From Corynebacterium tuberculostearicum (lineage in GTDB: Bacteria; Actinomycetota; Actinomycetes; Mycobacteriales; Mycobacteriaceae): DNA of 64,000 bases. Numbering within the stretch: the first letter of the stretch is position 1; every line of letters begins with the position of its first letter. Below the pieces are notes generated by a model. That model did no database searches and had not been told where the DNA came from. It was given only the letters and a program-made list of their open reading frames with translations. This document shows, piece by piece, positions 29,396 to 37,360 of the stretch. The position numbers and the translations under genes are program-made. The stretch spans positions 1,488,001 to 1,552,000 of the forward strand of contig NZ_CP073092.1 of the NCBI RefSeq assembly GCF_030506365.1, in the 5' to 3' direction.

Positions 29396-30129
29396 GACTC
29401 GCTCCTTTCAGTATTTGTATTAACGGGTGTCAAGGGGATGTTTGTGGTACAGATCCCGTGGCCTCCGGCGATGGAGGCCAAAGGCTGTACGTGTTTGCCT
29501 AATAGAGCAGAAAAGACTTCTTGTTCCGCCTCACACAGCTCTGGGTGCTCGGCCGCCACATGGGAGACCGGACAATGATGCTGACAGATTTGCACTCCCT
29601 GACCAGCGCGGTCCACCGTGGCGGCATATCCGTGCTCGTCCAAGACCTCGGCCAGCTTACGGGCCACATCCTCTACAGATTCGCCCTCTTCTACGAGGGG
29701 GCGCACATCTGCAACGAGTCGCTCGAAGCGGACCTTGGCAAAGCGTTTAACAGCCTCAGACCCGCCGACGTCGCGAAGCGCCGTCAAGGCATCAGAGGCC
29801 AAATCATCGTAGGCGTGGCCGAATTGCGCTCGGCCACGATCAGTGAGGCGGAAATGTTTGGCTGGTCGCCCGCGACCAGAGCCGCTACCCGCTGAACCGC
29901 GGGTAACTGGGCGGCGGCGCACAACCTCCGTCAATTCCTCTTCCACCAAATTGTCTAAGTGCCGGCGGATTCCGGCAGCAGAAAGGCCAAGGCGTTCACC
30001 CAAGTGGGAAGCGGTAACGGGCCCGTCCTTCAGCAGCAACAGCATCACTTGCCGGCGGGTATCGCCATCCGTAGTGCGGGATTCCTTTGCCGCCTTGTGC
30101 GTAGTTTCTACGCGCTGAGGTGTGCTCAT
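29392..30129 (-). CDS. sufR: SufR-type Fe-S sensing repressor of the suf operon
   Basis: 245 residues. The winged HTH is at about 22-70 ([20 protein letters not shown]...IRRHLDNL). The C-terminal domain holds cysteines CQHHC, ELC and a later GIC that can ligate an Fe-S cluster, as in characterised SufR proteins. It is the first gene of the operon. The ATG at 30129 follows GGGAGG, so the longer frame to 30213 is rejected. It presumably represses its own promoter, where two 12-bp palindromes lie (30234, 30254). Confidence 0.93.
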   Translation of the reverse strand: MSTPQRVETTHKAAKESRTTDGDTRRQVMLLLLKDGPVTASHLGERLGLSAAGIRRHLDNLVEEELTEVVRRRPVTRGSAGSGSGRGRPAKHFRLTDRGRAQFGHAYDDLASDALTALRDVGGSEAVKRFAKVRFERLVADVRPLVEEGESVEDVARKLAEVLDEHGYAATVDRAGQGVQICQHHCPVSHVAAEHPELCEAEQEVFSALLGKHVQPLASIAGGHGICTTNIPLTPVNTNTERSES

Positions 30130-30233
30130 GCCGGGACCTCCCTTCGTGCTTCGCTCACTTACAGCCGCCCTGCAGCCGGCTCCCATAATTCTGGGTGCCA
30201 TGCCGCAGTCCAACTGCGCCTCCTTTATTAGAC

Positions 30234-30245
30234 AACACTAGTGTT
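30234..30245. promoter_or_regulatory. Perfect palindrome AACACTAGTGTT, candidate SufR operator
   Basis: A 12-bp perfect dyad just upstream of a minus-strand -10-like TAATAA (about 30226-30231) that would drive sufR. Its position between -35 and -10 fits a repressor site. Assignment to SufR is inference. Confidence 0.6.
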
Positions 30246-30253
30246 CCTTAATT

Positions 30254-30265
30254 CATTCCGGAATG
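30254..30265. promoter_or_regulatory. Second palindrome CATTCCGGAATG
   Basis: A 12-bp perfect dyad, centred 20 bp from the first, at about the -35 region or just upstream of the suf promoter. The half-site differs from the first, so it may bind another regulator. Confidence 0.45.
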
Positions 30266-30398
30266 CCACCATTGGCCTTTCTTCGGCGTGGCACGGGGGT
30301 GGCTAACTCCCCTCATCGCCACAACTGGCGGTGCTGTGCGCGTTAAAAGGGCGGGCCTGCTGGGATTGGGGCGGAGGATTCGCGTAAGGTCTTAACCC

Positions 30399-32123
30399 AT
30401 GACAGGCAAATTCCGCGGCTTCCTTTCCGGCGTCAAGGCCGAGCTGCCGCAGCTGGGCACCGCTGGTTCCCGGTCTGCGCGGCTACACGCCGAGGACACC
30501 GGAGCCGCGGAACCTGATTCTCGTTTTGATTTTGTCCCCGCCAAAGAAGATGGCCTAAAGCGCACCACCACCGCACAGTGGCGGACATTTTTTATCCTGC
30601 GCTGGGTGGGCACAGTGGGTTCTCTGCTTATCGCCTTCGGCGCGTTAGGTGCCGGCGCCCTCCCAGTAGTGGGAAACCCTTATGACAACGTACCTTTTGG
30701 CTCCCTCATGTCTCGCATGCTGCAGACCTCTTCTGCCATAGTCATGGTGGGAGTAGGCCTGTTGGTGGCCGCCTGGGTTTTCCTGGCCCCTTTTGTAGGC
30801 ACTCCGCTGCGCCAACCCCAGGAAGGTTCGCTCACCCCAACGCGCGCCCGCCGGCTCGTGACCACTCACCAACTGTGGCGCACGTGGGCCGGCTGGGTCA
30901 TCCCGCTGATTTTTACCGCCCCGCTCTTTACCCAGGACATCTATTCCTACTTGGCCAACGGTTCCATCGTGATGCAAGGCATGGATCCCTATTCTGCAGG
31001 ACCGGTGCAATTGCTTGGCGCGGGTGATGAGCTCGCCCGATCCGTACCGTTTATCTGGGCCAACTCCCCCTCCCCTTATGGCCCCGTAGCACTCGGGCTC
31101 GCTGGAGTGGTGAGCGCAGTTACCTCTAATTCCATCCTCTTGGGAGTAATCGCCCACCGGCTCTTATCCATCGCCGGCATCATGGTTGCTGGGTGGGCAA
31201 TCAGCTGTCTCGCGCGGCGCTGCCGGGTATCTCCAGAATCTGCCCTGTGGCTCGGCATTCTCAACCCACTGACCATCTTGCACCTGGTGGGGGGAATCCA
31301 TAATGAATCCATCATGCTGGGCCTGCTCTTGGTGGGTATGGAGCTGGGCCTGCGGGGCGTCGACAAGCTAGAAAAGTCCACGCGCAGCGCCTACCTAGCA
31401 CTCATTGCTTCTGGAGTTTTCCTGTCCTGCGCCGGAATGGTCAAGGTTACCGGCTTTATCGGGCTGGGCTTTGTAGGGATGGCATATGCCCGCCACCTGA
31501 TAGACAAGGAGCGTGCATCACGCTGGAAGGCCTTGGCCTACGCCATTGCTCTGCAGCTAGTCATTTTAATTGCAACCATTGCCCTCATTAGCGCCTTGAC
31601 CGGCATTGGCCTGGGGTGGATCACGGGACAAGGCGGGGCGGCCTCCATCCGCTCGTGGCTTTCTACCTCCACCGCCGTAGGCGTGGGTACCGGCTTCATT
31701 GGAATGCTACTGGGCCTAGGTGACCACACCGAAGCTATTCTCACCGTAACCCGTACCTTTGGTGTGCTGGTGGCAGTAGCTTTCATGGCCCGCATGCTCT
31801 TTGCAACGTTGCGCGGCCGCATCCACCCTGTGGGAGGACTCGGCACCGCCTCCTTAGTACTGGTTATCTTCTTTCCCGTGGTCCATCCGTGGTACATCCT
31901 GTGGGCGGTACTGCCTTTGGCCGCATGGGCCAACCGGCTTATCTTCCGGTTCTGCGTCGTGGCTTATTCGGCAGCTATGAGCTTCTTTGTGCTGCCACGC
32001 GGGCTCGGGTTGCCGCCCAGCACCATCATCGTCATCTATGTGTCGGCAGCCTGCACTTTCGCCGTCATCGCCACCCTGTGGTGGGTTGCAGTGCGGCGCA
32101 GCGGAATCCGTGTCCTAAACTAA
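30399..32123 (+). CDS. mptB: MptB, polyprenol-phosphomannose alpha-1,6-mannosyltransferase
   Basis: A 574-residue GT-C membrane glycosyltransferase with about 12 helices after an approximately 65-residue cytoplasmic N-terminus. The first extracytoplasmic loop carries TQDIYSYLANGSIVMQGMDPYS with the catalytic-type Asp. It extends the alpha-1,6-mannan core of lipomannan/lipoarabinomannan using polyprenol-P-mannose outside the membrane. The same position beside sufR is found in C. glutamicum. No Shine-Dalgarno is seen; TAAGGT (30385-30390) 8 nt upstream suggests a nearly leaderless mRNA. Confidence 0.92.
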   Translation: MTGKFRGFLSGVKAELPQLGTAGSRSARLHAEDTGAAEPDSRFDFVPAKEDGLKRTTTAQWRTFFILRWVGTVGSLLIAFGALGAGALPVVGNPYDNVPFGSLMSRMLQTSSAIVMVGVGLLVAAWVFLAPFVGTPLRQPQEGSLTPTRARRLVTTHQLWRTWAGWVIPLIFTAPLFTQDIYSYLANGSIVMQGMDPYSAGPVQLLGAGDELARSVPFIWANSPSPYGPVALGLAGVVSAVTSNSILLGVIAHRLLSIAGIMVAGWAISCLARRCRVSPESALWLGILNPLTILHLVGGIHNESIMLGLLLVGMELGLRGVDKLEKSTRSAYLALIASGVFLSCAGMVKVTGFIGLGFVGMAYARHLIDKERASRWKALAYAIALQLVILIATIALISALTGIGLGWITGQGGAASIRSWLSTSTAVGVGTGFIGMLLGLGDHTEAILTVTRTFGVLVAVAFMARMLFATLRGRIHPVGGLGTASLVLVIFFPVVHPWYILWAVLPLAAWANRLIFRFCVVAYSAAMSFFVLPRGLGLPPSTIIVIYVSAACTFAVIATLWWVAVRRSGIRVLN

Positions 32124-32129
32124 TCCCAC

Positions 32130-33059
32130 GTGAATTCCATTTCAGCCGATCGCCCAGCCCTCACCGTGGACAACGTGGTGAAAAAATATGGCTCCACCAC
32201 CGCCGTTAATGGTCTAAGCCTTAGCGTTGCCACAGGTGAGGTCTTTTGCCTCCTTGGCCCTAATGGCGCCGGAAAGTCCACGACGATTGAGATGTCAGAG
32301 GGATTTATCCACCCCACCAGCGGCGCAATCGACGTCCTCGGGCTAGACCCGAGTTCCGCGCCGGACAAGGTGCGCGAAAAGGTCGGCATCATGTTGCAGG
32401 GTGGCGGTTCCTACTCCGGCATCCGTGTTCTGGAAATGCTAGAACTTTCCGCGAGCTACAGTGCCCATCCCCTCTCCCCGCATTGGCTACTGGAAACGCT
32501 CGGGCTGGAAGGAGTAGCCCGCACCCCCTATCGCAGACTCTCCGGCGGGCAGCAGCAACGGCTTTCCCTCGCCCTAGCAATCATCGGTCGGCCCGAGCTA
32601 GTTTTCCTCGATGAGCCCACCGCTGGCATGGATGCACAATCCCGTTTGGCGGTCTGGGACCTTGTTCGAGCCCTAAGGCACGATGGCGTCACCATTGTTC
32701 TTACCACCCACCTCATGGATGAAGCGGAGTCACTAGCGGACCGAGTGGCCATCATGGATCATGGCGAGCTCGTAGCCCACGGCACCCCCGCGGAACTTAC
32801 CGCGCAGTCAGACTCGGCAGGCCTTAGTTTCAGCACCGATATCGACGTTGACGTGAAGGCTTTAGCCAAGGCTGGCATTCAAGCAACCAAATCCCGGCCG
32901 CTGCATTACCGCTTGACCCAGGCCGGCACGCCCGAGACGATTGCCGCGCTGAGCGCCGAACTTGCCCGCCAAGGAGTCCTGCTGCGGCGCTTAGACGCAG
33001 CCCACCGCAACTTGGAGGAGGTCTTCCTTGACCTTACCGGCCGCCATTTGCGCAGCTAG
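32130..33059 (+). CDS. ABC exporter ATP-binding protein
   Basis: A 309-residue ATPase of the CcmA/drug-export type. Walker A GPNGAGKST, signature LSGGQQQR, Walker B LVFLDEPTAGMD, H-loop TTHLMDEAE, and a C-terminal regulatory tail ending NLEEVFLDLTGRHLRS. It begins at GTG 32130, only 6 bp after the mptB stop and without a clear ribosome site, so translation is probably coupled. It pairs with the permease downstream. Cargo is unknown; the neighbours are envelope-mannan and heme A genes. Confidence 0.9.
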   Translation: MNSISADRPALTVDNVVKKYGSTTAVNGLSLSVATGEVFCLLGPNGAGKSTTIEMSEGFIHPTSGAIDVLGLDPSSAPDKVREKVGIMLQGGGSYSGIRVLEMLELSASYSAHPLSPHWLLETLGLEGVARTPYRRLSGGQQQRLSLALAIIGRPELVFLDEPTAGMDAQSRLAVWDLVRALRHDGVTIVLTTHLMDEAESLADRVAIMDHGELVAHGTPAELTAQSDSAGLSFSTDIDVDVKALAKAGIQATKSRPLHYRLTQAGTPETIAALSAELARQGVLLRRLDAAHRNLEEVFLDLTGRHLRS

Positions 33060-33116
33060 CTGCGCCCTCCGCCAAGATCGAATTCAATCAACCGCGTTGC
33101 GGAAAGAAGCCACCAC

Positions 33117-33881
33117 ATGAGCACTACCTTTAACACTGGAACCTTTACCCCGGCCCCTAAACGGGCCAGCGCCGGCGCCATGTTGCTTGCGCAAGGAAAG
33201 ATGGAAGCAAAACTCATGCTGCGCCACGGCGAGCAGCAATTGCTCAGCGTCATCATTCCGCTGGCCCTGCTCATAGGCGCGGCCCACCTGGAGTCGCTCA
33301 CCGGACATGGCTTGCACGAGGTATTTCCCATGGTACTTGCAGTAGCGGCCACCTCCGCAGGCTTTACCGGTCAGGCCATTTCACTTGCCTTTGACCGGCG
33401 CTACGGGGCCCTTAAACGCACTGGCGCGTCCGGCGTGCCGGCTTGGGCCATTATTGGCGGCAAGATCCTCGGCGTACTCACCATGGTGGTATTCCAAATC
33501 CTCGTCCTGGGTATAGCGGCCTATATTCTGGGCCTCCGCATCAGCCTGGGCGGGGTGCTGCTCATGATTCTTTCGCTATTTTTTGGCGTTGCGGCTTTTA
33601 CCGCCTTGGGGCTGCTGCTCGGCGGCACCCTCAGCTCTGAGGTGGTACTCGCACTGGCTAACCTCATCTGGTTCCTGCTCCTCGGCGTAGTCGGGTGGAC
33701 CCTCTACTCCCAGGGCCTGGGTGATAATGGCATCCTCAACGCGGTGCCGACTGTCGCCCTAGCAGGCGCGCTTACCGACGCCTCTAATTCGGTCTTCCCC
33801 GGCCTCGAGCTCCTATCCTTGTTGGCGTGGCTTGCGGTGGCGTCGTTCGCTGCGGTCCGTTGGTTCCGCTTCGATGGCTAA
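33117..33881 (+). CDS. ABC-2 type permease
   Basis: A 254-residue membrane protein with about six helices. It contains the segment FDRRYGALKRTGASGVP, usual for the cytoplasmic loop of ABC-2 permeases. It is the partner of the ATPase encoded 57 bp upstream. The same ATPase-permease pair lies between mptB and ctaA in related species, and its substrate is not known to me. Confidence 0.88.
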   Translation: MSTTFNTGTFTPAPKRASAGAMLLAQGKMEAKLMLRHGEQQLLSVIIPLALLIGAAHLESLTGHGLHEVFPMVLAVAATSAGFTGQAISLAFDRRYGALKRTGASGVPAWAIIGGKILGVLTMVVFQILVLGIAAYILGLRISLGGVLLMILSLFFGVAAFTALGLLLGGTLSSEVVLALANLIWFLLLGVVGWTLYSQGLGDNGILNAVPTVALAGALTDASNSVFPGLELLSLLAWLAVASFAAVRWFRFDG

Positions 33882-33946
33882 ATGTGACTTTTGTCCGGTT
33901 CCTTTCGAAACGAGAGGAATTTTTATGCCCAAAATCTCCCGACTAG

Positions 33947-33962
33947 TAGGATGCTATGCGTG
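33947..33962 (+). promoter_or_regulatory. TAGGAT promoter box, leaderless ctaA
   Basis: TAGGAT (33947-33952) lies 7 nt before the in-frame GTG at 33960, with no Shine-Dalgarno in between. An ATG at 33951 overlaps the box and is unlikely to be the start. Confidence 0.5.
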
Positions 33963-34979
33963 AATTACTGGACGAAGATCAAGCGCTTCTTTAAGGAAGC
34001 CGCCCCTACACTGCAACAGCAGCGCCTCATCGCGCTCATCCTCCTCTTGTGCCAGGGTGGCATCACCGTGTCTGGTTCCATTGTCCGCGTGACCGGCTCG
34101 GGATTGGGCTGTCCCACCTGGCCGGAATGCCAACCGGGCTCCCTTGTCCCTATGGAAGGCGCTGCGCCTGCTCTTCACCAGGCCATTGAGTTTGGTAACC
34201 GCCTGCTTACTTTCGTCGTATCCGCAGCGGCAGTTGCCGCTGTCATTGCTATGCGTATGGCGCGTCGCCGCGCAGAGCTCAAGGTGTACGCATGGCTCAA
34301 CGTCGCCGGCATCGTCCTGCAGGCGGTCATTGGCGGCATTTCTGTCCACCTGGACCTTCGCTGGTGGTCCGTGGCACTGCACTTCCTGCCTTCCATGCTC
34401 TTGGTATGGCTGGCGGCAATGCTTTATTCCCGCATTCTGGAACCCGATGACGGAACGCCGCGCGCTCGCTTCCCTCAAGCGATTCGCCTGCTTGCAGCGG
34501 TCGCTACCGTTGCCCTGAGCATTGTGCTCATCACCGGCACGATGGTTACCGGTTCGGGCGTTCACTCTGGCGATTCCGGGGTGGGAATGGAAGGCCGCCT
34601 GCAAGTAGATACCGAAGCCATGGCCGTCACCCACGCCATGTGCATGTACGTCTACCTGACGCTAACGGTTGTTACCGTCTTCCTGCTTTATAAGAACCGG
34701 GCGCCACAAGATGCCAAGAAGGCTGGCTGGGTCCTCGTTGTATGCATCCTCATTCAGTGGGCAGTAGGCGTTTACCAGTTCTACATGAGCATTCCGCGCT
34801 GGACTGTCCCTTTCCACATTGCGCTCTCCTCCTTCGTCACCGCGTATACCGCCCTGCTGTGGGCGCACGGTGTACGCCGCACCGACGGCACCGCAGATCT
34901 CATCACCGGCTCTCCCAGCGGCGATGAAAAGTACGCCGCGCGCCAAGCCTCTCTCGAACGGGAGCGCGCGAACGCTTAA
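33960..34979 (+). CDS. ctaA: Heme A synthase (COX15/CtaA)
   Basis: A 339-residue, eight-helix membrane enzyme oxidising heme O to heme A for cytochrome aa3 oxidase. RVTGSGLGCPTWPEC carries the paired loop cysteines of CtaA. Heme-ligand His residues fall in HQAIEFGNR, VALHFLPSM, AVTHAMCMY and PFHIALSS. The start GTG 33960 is chosen from the promoter geometry; the open frame runs further upstream without good signals. CtaB, which makes the substrate, is encoded 2 kb away. A strong terminator follows. Confidence 0.95.
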   Translation: MNYWTKIKRFFKEAAPTLQQQRLIALILLLCQGGITVSGSIVRVTGSGLGCPTWPECQPGSLVPMEGAAPALHQAIEFGNRLLTFVVSAAAVAAVIAMRMARRRAELKVYAWLNVAGIVLQAVIGGISVHLDLRWWSVALHFLPSMLLVWLAAMLYSRILEPDDGTPRARFPQAIRLLAAVATVALSIVLITGTMVTGSGVHSGDSGVGMEGRLQVDTEAMAVTHAMCMYVYLTLTVVTVFLLYKNRAPQDAKKAGWVLVVCILIQWAVGVYQFYMSIPRWTVPFHIALSSFVTAYTALLWAHGVRRTDGTADLITGSPSGDEKYAARQASLERERANA

Positions 34980-34994
34980 CCCATAACGCTCACG

Positions 34995-35027
34995 GCCGGC
35001 CGAGGTACTGCACTCGGCCGGCTTTTT
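34995..35027 (+). terminator. Strong intrinsic terminator after ctaA
   Basis: GCCGGCCGAG (34995-35004) pairs with CTCGGCCGGC (35013-35022), followed directly by TTTTT. The next gene's -10 box begins only 5 bp after the T-run. Confidence 0.92.
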
Positions 35028-35031
35028 GCGC

Positions 35032-35037
35032 TAGCCT
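35032..35037 (+). promoter_or_regulatory. TAGCCT -10 box of the quinone reductase gene
   Basis: TAGCCT lies 6 nt before ATG 35044; no ribosome site exists between, suggesting a leaderless transcript. The -35 region would lie within the ctaA terminator hairpin. Confidence 0.5.
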
Positions 35038-35043
35038 GGCTAT

Positions 35044-36021
35044 ATGCACGCAATTCAGGTCACAGAAATCGGCGGACCAGAAGTACTTCGCTATACCGAA
35101 GTACCCGCCCCTACCCCTAATGACGACGAGGTTTTGGTGGACGTCATCATGACTGGCGTCAACTACATCGATACCTATTATCGTGAGGGTATCTATAACG
35201 CGGCCACCCCGTTCATTCCCGGATTCGAAGGCACCGGACGCGTTGTTCACGACCCCAAGGGGGAAATTGCCGAGGGCACGATGGTGGCCTGGAACCAGGC
35301 TTTCGGCTCTTACGCCGAGCAGGTCTGCGTCCCTCGCGAGGGACTAGTGGCAGTCCCGGATGATTTCCAGCCAGAAGTCGCTGCTTCCATGTTGCTGCAA
35401 GGCATTACCGCACACTATTTGGCGCATGGCGTTTATCAACTAGGTGAAGGCGCTTCCTGCCTGATCACCGCCGGCGCCGGCGGTGTAGGCCAGATCCTCA
35501 CCCAAATGGCATCGTCGCTCGGCGCTACCGTCTATACGGTGGTCTCCACAGACGAAAAGGAAGAACTCTCCTACGCAGCCGGTGCGGATAAGGTATTCCG
35601 TTATGGCGATGGACTCGCCGAGCAGGTCCGCCGCTACAACGGCGATAAGGGGGTCGACGTGGTTTACGACGGCGTCGGCAAGGCGACCTTCCACGAGTCA
35701 CTCGAAGCGGTGCGCCCCCGTGGCACCGTAGCGCTATTCGGCGCCGCCTCTGGTCCGGTTGAACCTATCGACCCCCAACTGCTGAACAAGCATGGGCCTA
35801 TCTTCCTTACCCGGCCTTCCATCGGCGCATGGACAGCCCAAGAAGGCGAGTTCCAAATGCGTGCCCAGGCGGTCGTTCAAGCTGTTATCGACGGCGATCT
35901 GAGCTTCAACGTCACGGCCTCCTACCCACTGGAAGATGCCGCTGCGGCCCACCGCGATCTCCAAGAGCGCAAGACTACCGGTTCCATCGTGCTGCGCGTC
36001 CAAGCTGGCGATAAAGCCTAA
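35044..36021 (+). CDS. qor: NADPH:quinone oxidoreductase (zinc-independent MDR)
   Basis: A 325-residue medium-chain reductase of the QOR group. The N-terminal GroES-like domain has MTGVNYIDTYYREGIY. The Rossmann motif TAGAGGVGQI is at about residues 141-150, then ADKVFRYGD and GVDVVYDGVGKATF. Structural zinc cysteines are absent, as in Qor. It would reduce quinones with NADPH. Its position between ctaA and ctaB matches related corynebacteria. Confidence 0.93.
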   Translation: MHAIQVTEIGGPEVLRYTEVPAPTPNDDEVLVDVIMTGVNYIDTYYREGIYNAATPFIPGFEGTGRVVHDPKGEIAEGTMVAWNQAFGSYAEQVCVPREGLVAVPDDFQPEVAASMLLQGITAHYLAHGVYQLGEGASCLITAGAGGVGQILTQMASSLGATVYTVVSTDEKEELSYAAGADKVFRYGDGLAEQVRRYNGDKGVDVVYDGVGKATFHESLEAVRPRGTVALFGAASGPVEPIDPQLLNKHGPIFLTRPSIGAWTAQEGEFQMRAQAVVQAVIDGDLSFNVTASYPLEDAAAAHRDLQERKTTGSIVLRVQAGDKA

Positions 36022-36042
36022 ACCCACCCACAAACACCAAAA

Positions 36043-36070
36043 GCGCGGGAAAGCATTTGCCTTCCCGCGC
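36043..36070. terminator. Bidirectional terminator between qor and ctaB
   Basis: GCGCGGGAA (36043-36051) pairs with TTCCCGCGC (36062-36070) between the converging genes; an A-run precedes it, giving T's for the minus strand. Confidence 0.8.
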
Positions 36071-36103
36071 ATTCGCCTTCTTATCCTAGGTATTTGGGCA
36101 CAG

Positions 36104-37048
36104 TTAGAATAACGTGGCCGACCAGCCGAGCATCCGGCCTAGTGGCTCCCAGCCCAATACTGCGTCGATGGACAACCCGATAAAGAGCACCGACAGATAG
36201 TTATTGGAGTAAATGAACAGGCGCATCGGCTTAACCTTGGCACCGTTCTTGACTCCCTTGTGCAGGCGGATAGCCATCCACAGGAACACCGCGCCGGAGG
36301 CAAGTGCTGCGACCAAGTAGATCCACGATGCAGCGGGGACGATAAGGAGAGTCACGATAACCGTGCCCACGGTATACCACACGATCTGTCGAGTGACTTC
36401 CTTCTCATCAGCCACCACGGGCAGCATCGGCACGCCGGCCTTGCGGTAGTCTTCCTTGTACTTCATGGCCAGCGCCCACGTGTGTGGCGGAGTCCAGAAG
36501 AAGATGATGAGGAAGAGCACGATTGCCTGCCACCAGCGGTCAGGCTCTCCAGCAGGAGCGTTATCCCGGATAACCGCCCAGCCGACCATCGCCGGCATGC
36601 AGCCGGCCAAGCCGCCCCAGACGATATTTTGGGCATTGCGCATCTTCAAAAACTTGGTGTAGACGAAGACGTAAAAGAAGTTCGTCAAAATCACGAAGAA
36701 GGCCGCCAGCCAGGAATGGGCAAGGACGCCCAACCATAGGACGGAGATGATGAGCATTACCCAGGCGAAAATTGCCGCGTTTCGCTTAGTAATCTTAGCC
36801 CTTACCAGTGGTCGGGCCCTAGTGCGCTGCATTTTTTGATCCAGCTCATAGTCCACGACGTTATTGAACGTGTGGGCAGCAGCAGCGCCCATCCAACCGC
36901 CGAAAATGGTCGACACGATAAGCCAGATATTGTCTGAAACGGCCTCCACACCGCGTTGCGCTTGGAGCATCGCCGGGATTGCGGCCACGAGGAGGAGTTC
37001 AATGATCCTCGGTTTCGTTAGCGCAAAATAGGCCTTGATGGTCTCCAA
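36104..37048 (-). CDS. ctaB: Heme O synthase (protoheme IX farnesyltransferase)
   Basis: A 314-residue UbiA-type prenyltransferase with about nine helices. [12 protein letters not shown] is the usual N-terminal block. [12 protein letters not shown] holds the first Asp-rich motif, and [19 protein letters not shown] the second. It farnesylates heme B to heme O, which CtaA then oxidises. The start is TTG 37048 with GGAGG six bases upstream. Confidence 0.95.
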   Translation of the reverse strand: METIKAYFALTKPRIIELLLVAAIPAMLQAQRGVEAVSDNIWLIVSTIFGGWMGAAAAHTFNNVVDYELDQKMQRTRARPLVRAKITKRNAAIFAWVMLIISVLWLGVLAHSWLAAFFVILTNFFYVFVYTKFLKMRNAQNIVWGGLAGCMPAMVGWAVIRDNAPAGEPDRWWQAIVLFLIIFFWTPPHTWALAMKYKEDYRKAGVPMLPVVADEKEVTRQIVWYTVGTVIVTLLIVPAASWIYLVAALASGAVFLWMAIRLHKGVKNGAKVKPMRLFIYSNNYLSVLFIGLSIDAVLGWEPLGRMLGWSATLF

Positions 37049-37209
37049 GGGATTCCTCCACTATCTGAACGTTGGTGAACTGTGCCCCGCGCACTTACTG
37101 CGCGCGGTCACCCCTAGCGGTCGCACATGCCCGTGAAAAAGTTCCAGTTCTCTCACTCACAGTTTTCGGCGCAGGGGCGAAAGACAACAGGCCTATGGCC
37201 GCTAGATTC

Positions 37210-37237
37210 AGTGCGCGCTCTAGCGCCTACGCGCACT
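37210..37237. promoter_or_regulatory. Inverted repeat in the ctaB-tkt intergenic region
   Basis: AGTGCGCG (37210-37217) and CGCGCACT (37230-37237) form a perfect 8-bp inverted repeat with a 12-bp spacer in the divergent 312-bp region. It is a possible operator; regulator unknown. The rest of 37049-37360 holds only the two promoters. Confidence 0.4.
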
Positions 37238-37308
37238 CCACTTAGCCATGCCAGCATACCTTTTATGCCTAGCTTTCTATAATTGCGCACCGCCGGTTAG
37301 AAAATTAC

Positions 37309-37314
37309 TAGACT
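37309..37314 (+). promoter_or_regulatory. TAGACT -10 box upstream of tkt
   Basis: TAGACT in an AT-rich setting 47 bp before GTG 37361, giving a conventional leader of about 40 nt for the tkt-tal-zwf-opcA-pgl operon. Confidence 0.55.
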
Positions 37315-37360
37315 GAATAAAGTTAAGTACTTTTTGCCTAGACGTAAGCGAGGCTTTCCA

